Source: Lachnospiraceae bacterium NE2001 | GTDB taxonomy: Bacteria > Bacillota > Clostridia > Lachnospirales > Lachnospiraceae | Reading direction: 5' to 3' | Assembly: GCA_900110635.1 (NCBI GenBank) | Contig: FOEK01000006.1 | Coordinates: forward strand, 62,001 to 126,000 | Length of the DNA: 64,000 nucleotides | Shown here: positions 54,978 to 62,780 of the stretch, piece after piece | How the letters are laid out: each line of letters opens with the position of its first letter | Numbering within the stretch: the first letter of the stretch is position 1 | Notes under the pieces: generated by a model | What the model was told of the DNA's origin: nothing | The model's database searches: none | Seen by the model: only the letters and a program-made list of their open reading frames with translations | Program-made: the position numbers and the translations under genes

Positions 54978-57266
54978 TTAAAATGAGGATTCCAAGGCCA
55001 GAGATTTGGTCTGGAGCTCCAGCAGGTTGTGGTAGATGCCGTTCTCCAGCTTTCCAAGCTCTTCCTCTGTTCCTTCTTCAACTATACGTCCGCCATCAAT
55101 AACTATCAGTCTGTCAGCATCTGAAAGTGTGGATAGTCTATGGGCGATGGAAAGGGTTGTTCTACCCTTTACCAGAAGCTTAAGTGAGTTCTGGATAGCC
55201 TTCTCTGTTTCTGTATCCACGCTGGCTGTTGCCTCATCCAGAATAAGAATCTTTGGATCTGCGAGAATTGCTCTGGCAATTGATAGTCTCTGCTTTTCTC
55301 CACCTGACAGGTTCTTTCCTGAAGCTCCGATTATTGTGTCATAGCCGTCAGGAAGTCTAGATATGAAATCGTGGGCGCTGGCCAGCTTTGCCGCTCTTAT
55401 AATATCCGCTCTGGAAGCATTTTCATTTCCATAGGCAATATTCTTGGCAACTGAACCCATAAAGATATAGGTATCCTGCGAAACCATGGACACGCTCTTT
55501 CTAAGGTCAGCCAGGGCCAGATCCTTAACGCTTATTCCATCAATCTTAATCGTACCTTCATTTACGTCATAAAGACGTGATATCAGGTTGACCAATGTGG
55601 ACTTTCCCGCTCCAGAACGACCAACTATGCCTAGCATTTCACCTTCCTTAACCTTAAGGTTAATGTCCTTAAGAACAGGGCGTCCAACCTGATAGCCAAA
55701 TGTAACCCCTGAAAGCTCTATCTCTCCACGGGGATCAGTTAGCCTTACCGGATTTTCGATTTCCTGAATATCAGGTATGGCATCAATAATCTCAAATAAT
55801 CTTTCAGCAGAATTGATACTGTCTGCCCACATACGGAAAACCCAGGCGAAGAAATTCATAGGGCCGTTAAGCTGCATTACATAGCCGACAAAAGTGATCA
55901 GAACACCCAGATCGATCTTGTCGGTTTTCAGAACAAAGAACACACCGATGAGCCATATCCAGATGCTGGAAATCTCCTGCACCATATTGTAGAGTATAGC
56001 TATACGATTTCTTAGTCTGACCATATTGATCTCAGCATCTCTCAGATGGTGATTTGGCGATTCAAATCTTTCTATCTCTGATGCTTCCTGGCCAAATGCC
56101 TTTACAACTCGTGAACCAGTTAAGTTATCATTTGCTCTTCCGGAAACAGACTTTTCTGCACGATGTCTCTTTCCAGAAAGTGTCCAGAGTCCCGGACGAA
56201 GCTTAACTGTAAGAAATACAAGTAAAGGTAGCAATATGCAGGCGATCAGCGCCATCTGCCAGTTAAGCCTGTACATTACTATAAATGTCACGATTATGGT
56301 TATGCCATGAACGAAGATCATGGGCAGACCATCGATAAAGAAATCTCTGACCTTTTCGGAATCACTAAGTACTCTTGTCATAAGTCCGCCAGTCTGTTTA
56401 TTCACAAAGAAATCCAGCGACAGACGACTCATGGCATCAAACACATCAGTCTTTATATCACGTACGGCCTCACTGGCTACCCGTGCCATAACAAATACCT
56501 GCAGGTAATTGGATATGGCAGCAATAAGTCTGCATCCTATCATCACCAAGGCTACCAAAAGCAGCGCCAGCATATACTCTCCTGCCAGGCCATATTGCGC
56601 CAGATAAGTATCATCCTTTTCCAACACATGGTCAAAGAGAACCTTACCTATAAGATAAGGCCAGGCTATACTAATGACCGCAGCTACTCCATAGGTAAGC
56701 ATCAACACTGTTACCTGGAACTTATATTTCAGGAAGTATTTCAGAGTTCTGCCAAAGATGGAACGTTTATTCTTCTTTGGTTCCTCTGCTACCTCTTCCT
56801 CCTCATCCTCTTCAGCAGCAGTAATCTCCTGCCCCTTCAGGTATCCTCTGAGCTGACGGACGAACACATTCATTTCACCCTGATATCTATTAGTGAAAGC
56901 AGCTATTCTCAGCTCCTTTCCATCATACTCAGCTGAAACTATATTTGTTCCTATATAGTGATCCAAATGTACATGCGCCAGTTTTTCCAGATCATAGAAG
57001 GTGATCTCGTATTCACCTGGCTCATCCATATTCAGGCCATCCTTTATTCCATTAAATGTGACCACGTAATCCGAGGGGAGTTCCATGGTACATACGCCCA
57101 GCTTCTTCTTTGTAAGAAAGATATATCCTTTGATATAACCACCACCAGAGGAGCCATCAAAAGAAAGATCTATCGGGCTAAATGCTAATATATCCTTTTT
57201 ACGAATATCGAAGGCCCAGATACTGCTAAGGGCCTTCGATGTCATTTTACTAACTTCTTTTTTCAC
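54978..57266 (-). CDS. ABC exporter (fused TMD-ATPase) with PH-like N-terminus
   Basis: 762 residues. Residues about 15-148 form a beta-rich PH-like domain, 150-163 a Glu-rich linker, 170-480 six membrane helices, and about 500-755 an ATPase: GRSGAGKSTL, LSGGEKQR, ILILDEATASVD, all intact. Start: GTG at 57266, three bases after the xylanase stop, with no clear binding site; ATG at 57245 is equally possible. Being directly downstream of the xylanase, it may belong to the carbohydrate operon, but a link to glycan export is not shown. Confidence 0.87.
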   Translation of the reverse strand: MKKEVSKMTSKALSSIWAFDIRKKDILAFSPIDLSFDGSSGGGYIKGYIFLTKKKLGVCTMELPSDYVVTFNGIKDGLNMDEPGEYEITFYDLEKLAHVHLDHYIGTNIVSAEYDGKELRIAAFTNRYQGEMNVFVRQLRGYLKGQEITAAEEDEEEEVAEEPKKNKRSIFGRTLKYFLKYKFQVTVLMLTYGVAAVISIAWPYLIGKVLFDHVLEKDDTYLAQYGLAGEYMLALLLVALVMIGCRLIAAISNYLQVFVMARVASEAVRDIKTDVFDAMSRLSLDFFVNKQTGGLMTRVLSDSEKVRDFFIDGLPMIFVHGITIIVTFIVMYRLNWQMALIACILLPLLVFLTVKLRPGLWTLSGKRHRAEKSVSGRANDNLTGSRVVKAFGQEASEIERFESPNHHLRDAEINMVRLRNRIAILYNMVQEISSIWIWLIGVFFVLKTDKIDLGVLITFVGYVMQLNGPMNFFAWVFRMWADSINSAERLFEIIDAIPDIQEIENPVRLTDPRGEIELSGVTFGYQVGRPVLKDINLKVKEGEMLGIVGRSGAGKSTLVNLISRLYDVNEGTIKIDGISVKDLALADLRKSVSMVSQDTYIFMGSVAKNIAYGNENASRADIIRAAKLASAHDFISRLPDGYDTIIGASGKNLSGGEKQRLSIARAILADPKILILDEATASVDTETEKAIQNSLKLLVKGRTTLSIAHRLSTLSDADRLIVIDGGRIVEEGTEEELGKLENGIYHNLLELQTKSLALESSF

Positions 57267-57269
57267 TTT

Positions 57270-59816
57270 TTATTCTACTAACTCCGCGTGTCCGAACATT
57301 GCCGGATTCATATAACATGTTCCAGTGTCATCTGCCCAGCTCATAGTACCGATTCTTTCGCCACTACCGCCGGCATCATTTATCTGAAGCTCAAGACCGA
57401 TTTCGGTTCCTGCTTCAGGAGTTATCTCACTCCACTTGATCGCACAGACGATGATGTATCCTCCGTCTGTTACTTCTGCGTAAGACTTGATATATTCATC
57501 AAGACATTTCTCACCATTGAAGCTCTTCTTGTTATTGAAGCTCACACGATACTGCTTGTCGCCATCATCATAGCCGCCTGCACGAGAATTGGTCTCATCA
57601 ATAAAGACTTCAATACTATCCTGCTGATAGTCATCCTCGCTGTCATCATTAAGAACCTCATCCTTTACATCAAAGTAAACATAGAGATTCTCCTCATCCC
57701 AGAGAAGCTTTGCATCTGCAGTAGCCTTAGCGTTCTGAACCTTGATCTCAAGTGGAACAGCCTCAACATCGTCCCAGGCAGGATCAATAGTTTCTCCAAC
57801 ACTAACTGTTCCCTTCTTGATTTCGATAGTAGGTCTCTCAACTACGAGAACTGACTCATCTACTGATGAAGGATCAGTAAAGGCATAAAATGCTGGCTTT
57901 GCCTTGTAGCTTCCATCGAAGAGAAGTGGGCACTGAAGGATAGTACCTGTTGCACCACCACCTACGTTACTCTGCTGCTGAAGCCAGGAATATGTATCGA
58001 TTACACCCCAGATAGTGATGCCTGATACAGTGATGCCATCTTCAGCATTTAACTTCTTCATTAACTCATATATCTGGCCGTAATATGCAGCCTGTCTTGC
58101 GTACTCATCTGCAAGGCCTGCCTCTGTTCCGTCGAACATTGCACTGACCTTTACATCAAGCTCTGTGAGCATTATCTTATCAACTATCTCTGCATAGCCT
58201 CTTGCAGCTGCTTCAATCTGATCAACTGATGGAGCACTTACTGTATAGTGTGCCTGCATACCGAAGCCATCAATACGGGTTCCCTCTGCTGACTTAACAT
58301 CTGTAAGAAGCTGCTTGATTCCCTCAGCCTTCTTAGAATCACATTCATTGTAATCATTGTAGTAAAGCTCGAGAGATTCAGGAGCATAGGTATTGGCAAA
58401 CTTAAATGCATTTATAATAAACTCGTTTGAGCCATAGACCTTCCACCAGCTGGATTTGCTGCCGTGAGTTGAATCAGAAAGCTGATCGCTGCCTGGCTCT
58501 TCATCTGTTCTATAGGTTGCTGTGCTGTCGCTGATTGCTTCATTAACAACATCCCAACCATAGAAGAGATCCTTATACTTGCTGTCATCAGCTGTGAAAT
58601 GCTCCAGCACTGACTTGATATACCATTCAAGTCTCTGGTTCATCACTTCTTTGGAAACGTAATCATTTTTCTTATCATAATCCTCGTGGAAGAACCACTC
58701 AGGTGTCTGTGAGTGCCATACAAGAACGTGTCCACGAACCTTGATAAGCTTATCAGGATTCGCGTCATTCCACTCAATTATCTTATCAAGAATAGCTTCT
58801 GCTCTGGAGAAGTCCAGGGTTGGAACCTCTATGGTCTCACCGTTCAGTTCCTCCTCGTGAATACTGCCAGATGCAGGTGCATCGTTGTTGTATCCAAACA
58901 TTGAATCTGGCTTTAGCTCATTTTCCAGAGTCACAGCATTAAAATGCTTTTCAACCAGCTTCATCAGATTAGAGTCATTTATTCCAACAGATCCGAGACA
59001 ACATCCGATGATCGCGTCATCGCCCAGACCATCAGAAGAAGCAACAACACTTCTAAGATCCACAATATCCTCTTCAACTCCTATAGCTGTTGCAGCGCCG
59101 CCATCCTGTGGAACAAGCTTTGCTCCTGCTATATAGAAATCACCCTTTACACAGGTGCCATTTCCATAGTCAGTACCCTGCTCGATAATACGGATAACTG
59201 CCTTTTCAGCCTTTCCGCTGAAGCTTGGAGTAAAAGTACCCGAGAACTTCTTCCACTCGCCCGGTGTAAGCGTCTCACTTGGGTTACCTGTAATCTCAGC
59301 TGAGTAAGAACCAAGATAAGTTGTATTTCCATCTACTGTAATATAAGGAGCAAAATCTACTATTCGCTGATCAGCAGGTGCGCCCTCATACTCATCTCCC
59401 AGCATTGCATAGAACTCATAATCATAGGTTACACCGCCCTCCAGACTGTCTGTAACATCCTGTGCAAAACAGTCATATGGAGATGATGATCCAGGATCTC
59501 TGTTTAGCTTTCCATAGGTCGGGAAGCCTTCAGGTCCATTTCCATCACTTACAACCTCGATGCCAAGAGAACCGCACTCTATGGACCAGGCTGATACATC
59601 ATCACTGCTGAAATATCCATTGGTAAGGATATTTCCCTCTACCTCTTCTACCGCAGCAACCTCCACTGCTTCTGTAGCCGCCTCAGAAGCTGCCTCGGTG
59701 CTCTCAGAACTGCCGCTATCCTGTGTATCATTATCACTTTGACCACAGGCACCTAGTCCAGCTATCATTGCCATAGCCAGGACTGTACTTGTAAATACTT
59801 TAAACCCTCTTTTCAT
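57270..59816 (-). CDS. Lipoprotein GH10 endo-xylanase with two carbohydrate-binding modules
   Basis: 848 residues. Lipobox GLGAC, Cys24, then a Ser/Glu/Ala linker. Residues about 60-235: beta-sandwich CBM of the CBM4/9/22 type. About 270-640: GH10 barrel with acid/base Glu426 in WDVVNEAI and nucleophile Glu552 in TELDVKV, plus RGHVLVWHSQTPEW. About 655-845: CBM9-like domain (LLWDEENLYVYFDVKD). Cell-surface attack on beta-1,4-xylan is inferred. ATG at 59816 has GGAGG five bases upstream; an earlier start at 59828 lacks one. Confidence 0.95.
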   Translation of the reverse strand: MKRGFKVFTSTVLAMAMIAGLGACGQSDNDTQDSGSSESTEAASEAATEAVEVAAVEEVEGNILTNGYFSSDDVSAWSIECGSLGIEVVSDGNGPEGFPTYGKLNRDPGSSSPYDCFAQDVTDSLEGGVTYDYEFYAMLGDEYEGAPADQRIVDFAPYITVDGNTTYLGSYSAEITGNPSETLTPGEWKKFSGTFTPSFSGKAEKAVIRIIEQGTDYGNGTCVKGDFYIAGAKLVPQDGGAATAIGVEEDIVDLRSVVASSDGLGDDAIIGCCLGSVGINDSNLMKLVEKHFNAVTLENELKPDSMFGYNNDAPASGSIHEEELNGETIEVPTLDFSRAEAILDKIIEWNDANPDKLIKVRGHVLVWHSQTPEWFFHEDYDKKNDYVSKEVMNQRLEWYIKSVLEHFTADDSKYKDLFYGWDVVNEAISDSTATYRTDEEPGSDQLSDSTHGSKSSWWKVYGSNEFIINAFKFANTYAPESLELYYNDYNECDSKKAEGIKQLLTDVKSAEGTRIDGFGMQAHYTVSAPSVDQIEAAARGYAEIVDKIMLTELDVKVSAMFDGTEAGLADEYARQAAYYGQIYELMKKLNAEDGITVSGITIWGVIDTYSWLQQQSNVGGGATGTILQCPLLFDGSYKAKPAFYAFTDPSSVDESVLVVERPTIEIKKGTVSVGETIDPAWDDVEAVPLEIKVQNAKATADAKLLWDEENLYVYFDVKDEVLNDDSEDDYQQDSIEVFIDETNSRAGGYDDGDKQYRVSFNNKKSFNGEKCLDEYIKSYAEVTDGGYIIVCAIKWSEITPEAGTEIGLELQINDAGGSGERIGTMSWADDTGTCYMNPAMFGHAELVE

Positions 59817-59839
59817 TTTATCCTCCACTTATTTCTTTC

Positions 59840-59858
59840 ACGTGACAAATAGTCACGT
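59840..59858. promoter_or_regulatory. Perfect inverted repeat upstream of the xylanase gene
   Basis: ACGTGAC-AAATA-GTCACGT, ending one base from the stop of the esterase gene and 24 bases before the xylanase start. It may be an operator, or a small mRNA hairpin between the two genes. Confidence 0.5.
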
Positions 59859-59859
59859 A

Positions 59860-60906
59860 TTAGATTCTATTCATCCAGACCCTTGCCAGCTCAGGCCAGA
59901 GGCCAATATCCTCACTCCAGGTCTTATCTATTTGCGGAACAAAGAATTGATCACTCTCCATTTCATCCACTAACTCAGCAATCTCTTCCCTGTCAATAGG
60001 TTCTCTATCAGGGAACTGCATTTCCAGTTCCTTCTTACGCTGATCCGATACATTTATTCCCTTCCCAGCCTTTACAGCCGCCACTGCCATTTCAACCTGT
60101 TTCATAACATATTCGCCGCCAGCATTAATGGAGAAGAACTTTTCTGATGGATAGCTCAGTCCATGGAAACCCGATGGGAATACATAGTGAGCATACATCA
60201 CGCCCTTCTTTCTAAGAGCCTCAGCCATCAGATAGCTGTTCTCAACCGGAACCAGATCATCCGTTACCGTCTGCCACACAAAGCAAGGCGGTGTATCCTC
60301 TGTCACCTGCTTCTCAAGTGAGAAGTATTCCAGTTCTTCAGCCGTAGGTTCCTTGCCTAGTAATGTCTGAATCGAATATTCGTGCGTATATTCGCCAGTT
60401 GTAATAACCGGATACGATAGGATGGCGCCATCTGGTCTATTACTTACGTCCTTATAACCATCCGACTTATCCTGTATATCAGCAAAATGCACCGCAAGAC
60501 TGCCAGCCACGTGAGCACCAGCTGAGAAGCCGCACACTATCAGATTCTTTCCTTCTATGTTGTAATCCGTCTCTCTTTTTCTAATATATCTTACCGCTCT
60601 GGATATATCTTCGAGAGGCTGCTTCTTTAGGGGAACCGACATAGTAATATCAGTTGTATAGGTGAGGACAAATACATTCATCCCCTGCTTGTAGAAGACC
60701 TCTCCCACAAGCTCACCCTCGTGCGGAGTGCACATACAGTAGCCGCCCCCCGGCACCACCAGCATACAGTCTCTCTGGATCTTCTCACCATCAGAGGTTA
60801 TTTCGTCCTCATCATGAATATAACCATGAATATTTGGAATAAATCCGTAGGCCGCCTCGTAGGTATACTCACCCTCCTGCCAGATAGTCTCTTCAAATAC
60901 TCTCAT
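59860..60906 (-). CDS. Alpha/beta-hydrolase, probable (acetyl)xylan esterase
   Basis: 348 residues, no signal peptide, so intracellular. Oxyanion GGGY, nucleophile Ser in GFSAGAH, Asp in TVTDDLVPV and His in SGFHGLSY form a complete triad of the BD-FAE/Axe-like esterase class. A Glu/Asp-rich C-terminal extension of about 70 residues is unusual. Action on acetylated xylo-oligosaccharides is inferred from its place beside the xylanase. ATG at 60906 follows GGGAG with five bases of spacing; an in-frame ATG 12 bases upstream has less support. Confidence 0.8.
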   Translation of the reverse strand: MRVFEETIWQEGEYTYEAAYGFIPNIHGYIHDEDEITSDGEKIQRDCMLVVPGGGYCMCTPHEGELVGEVFYKQGMNVFVLTYTTDITMSVPLKKQPLEDISRAVRYIRKRETDYNIEGKNLIVCGFSAGAHVAGSLAVHFADIQDKSDGYKDVSNRPDGAILSYPVITTGEYTHEYSIQTLLGKEPTAEELEYFSLEKQVTEDTPPCFVWQTVTDDLVPVENSYLMAEALRKKGVMYAHYVFPSGFHGLSYPSEKFFSINAGGEYVMKQVEMAVAAVKAGKGINVSDQRKKELEMQFPDREPIDREEIAELVDEMESDQFFVPQIDKTWSEDIGLWPELARVWMNRI

Positions 60907-60916
60907 ACAAACTCCC

Positions 60917-60948
60917 AAAAAGACAAAGAACCGTCCCCTGTCTTTTTT
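60917..60948. repeat. REP-like palindrome, AAAGACAG family
   Basis: AAAAAGACA, AAGAACCGTCCCC, TGTCTTTTTT. It lies 8 bases after the kdgK stop (minus strand) and just before the esterase gene. Confidence 0.8.
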
Positions 60949-60956
60949 CTTCTTTA

Positions 60957-62060
60957 TTAGCGTTTGACGCGGGCGCCTGCCGCATTCATTATTGCTTCAA
61001 CCTCACTGAGGCGTGCCATGGATGTATCTCCCGGTGTTGTCATAGCGAGAGCACCGTGTGCCGCTCCATAATTAACTGCCACCTCTGGATCCTCACTTGT
61101 CATAAGACCATATATAAATCCTGCCGCAAATGAATCTCCTATGCCTACTCTGTCCAGAACCTCAAGTCCATCATATTCTCTGGACATACATATCTCGTTA
61201 TCGGCGAGACACAGAACCTTCCAGTCATTGACACTGGCAGTCCTTACTGTGTGAAGCATGTTGGCCAGAATCTTGATGTTAGGGAAATCTGCTGCCACCT
61301 GAGAAAGCATCTTTTTAAATGCATCAACATTTAACTCTTTAAAGCCTTCATCTGCTCCCTCGACCTCATATCCGAGACAGGCCACATAATCCTCCTCGCT
61401 TCCAATAACCACATCTGCGTACTTTGCAATCTCGCGGTTAACCTTTACACATTCGTCTATACCACCAGCCAGGTCCCACAGGGATGCACGGTAATTAAGA
61501 TCATAGGAAACTATGGTTCCATACTTCTTTGCAGTCTTGCAGGCTTCAATCACAACCTTCTGGGATTCAGGAGAAAGTGCAGCGTAGATTCCACCAGTGT
61601 GGAGCCATCTTACCCCCAGGGTACCAAATATGTACTCAAAATCAAAATCATCCAGGGTAGCCTGAGATATGGCTGTATTGGCTCTGTCTGAGCAGCTTAG
61701 TGCTCCTCTTATACCAAAACCTCTCTCGGTGAAATTGATTCCATTTCGACATAGCTTACCGATTCCATCTGTGGCCTTCCAGGAGATCAGGGATGTATCA
61801 ACTCCGCCCTGTTCGATAAGATCCTTAATAAGAAGTCCCACCTCGTTGTCTGCAATGGCTGTCATAACTCCGGTCTTCATATCGAAGCACTTGTGAAGGG
61901 CACGGGCCACATTGTATTCACCGCCGCCTTCCCATACACGGAAGCTTCTGGCAGTCCGAATCCTGCCCTCACCCGGGTCCATGCGAAGCATTACCTCGCC
62001 CAGACTCAGCATATCAAACCTGCAATCTTCTTTAGATTTTAGCACTAACCTATTTACCAT
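60957..62060 (-). CDS. kdgK: PfkB-family sugar kinase, probable 2-keto-3-deoxygluconate kinase
   Basis: 367 residues. PfkB signatures: N-terminal GEVMLRM, WEGGGEYNVARAL, and the C-terminal RVGIGDSFAAGFIYGL with the catalytic Asp. KDG kinase activity is inferred from context: eda and uxaC follow directly upstream, making the glucuronate-to-KDPG route. ATG at 62060 with GAGG seven bases upstream. Confidence 0.85.
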   Translation of the reverse strand: MVNRLVLKSKEDCRFDMLSLGEVMLRMDPGEGRIRTARSFRVWEGGGEYNVARALHKCFDMKTGVMTAIADNEVGLLIKDLIEQGGVDTSLISWKATDGIGKLCRNGINFTERGFGIRGALSCSDRANTAISQATLDDFDFEYIFGTLGVRWLHTGGIYAALSPESQKVVIEACKTAKKYGTIVSYDLNYRASLWDLAGGIDECVKVNREIAKYADVVIGSEEDYVACLGYEVEGADEGFKELNVDAFKKMLSQVAADFPNIKILANMLHTVRTASVNDWKVLCLADNEICMSREYDGLEVLDRVGIGDSFAAGFIYGLMTSEDPEVAVNYGAAHGALAMTTPGDTSMARLSEVEAIMNAAGARVKR

Positions 62061-62083
62061 TTCTATATCCTCGTAGTTTAATT

Positions 62084-62116
62084 ATGTGCAAGCGGGGACT
62101 GTCCCCACTTGCACAT
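62084..62116. repeat. REP-like palindrome, ATGTGCAAG family
   Basis: ATGTGCAAGCGGGGAC, central T, GTCCCCACTTGCACAT: one mismatch in 16-base arms. It lies 12 bases after the eda stop (minus strand). Confidence 0.88.
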
Positions 62117-62128
62117 TTTATTACTCAT

Positions 62129-62767
62129 TTATCTCTGAACCAATGCTGCTGCTTCACAAACCAGTGTTTCGATTTCTTCAAAGCTTCCAGAGTTTATCAG
62201 GTCCTTCTTTACCATCCAGCTGCCGCCGCACGCAACTATACGGTCATATGCCAGGTAATCTGAAACATTCTTTGCATTAATTCCACCAGTTGGCATAAAG
62301 GACAGCTTAGTATAGGCTGCCGCAACCGCTTTGATCATAGCCAGACCTCCTGATGGTTCAGCCGGAAAGAACTTCACAAAGTCCAGTCCCAGAGCCATAG
62401 CCTGTTCCATTTCACTAGGAGTCTGTGTACCAGGTGTAAATGGTATGCCCCGTTCCATAGCATACTTCACTGTGTCTGGATTAAATCCCGGACTCACCAG
62501 AAATTCAGCCCCTGCATCCACAGCTCTGTCCACCTGTTCTCTGGTAAGGACCGTTCCCGCTCCCACAAGAAGCTCCGGGTATTTATCCTTCATTCTGCGA
62601 ATTGCACCAGCCGCTGCATCTGTTCTAAATGTAACTTCAGCTGCTGGAAGACCACCGCGAAGCAGTGCCTCGGCCAGTGGCTCAGCCTGCTCCTCATCAT
62701 CCAGCACTACTACTGGAATGATGCCTATCCTTCTAAACTCTTCTTTTATTTCATCTATTGTTTTCAT
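62129..62767 (-). CDS. eda: KDPG / KHG aldolase
   Basis: 212 residues. Class I aldolase: Glu in AAEVTFRT, the GAGTVLT loop, FVKFFPAE with the Schiff-base Lys, and PTGGINAKN phosphate loop. Splits 2-keto-3-deoxy-6-phosphogluconate into pyruvate and glyceraldehyde 3-phosphate. The frame opens at a TTG at 62794 overlapping uxaC; the ATG at 62767 is preferred, 13 bases after the uxaC stop. Confidence 0.94.
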   Translation of the reverse strand: MKTIDEIKEEFRRIGIIPVVVLDDEEQAEPLAEALLRGGLPAAEVTFRTDAAAGAIRRMKDKYPELLVGAGTVLTREQVDRAVDAGAEFLVSPGFNPDTVKYAMERGIPFTPGTQTPSEMEQAMALGLDFVKFFPAEPSGGLAMIKAVAAAYTKLSFMPTGGINAKNVSDYLAYDRIVACGGSWMVKKDLINSGSFEEIETLVCEAAALVQR

Positions 62768-62780
62768 AGCACCTAATCTC

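Noticed and set aside
59828-59830. Earlier xylanase start at 59828
   Set aside because: It falls upstream of the GGAGG box that serves the ATG at 59816.
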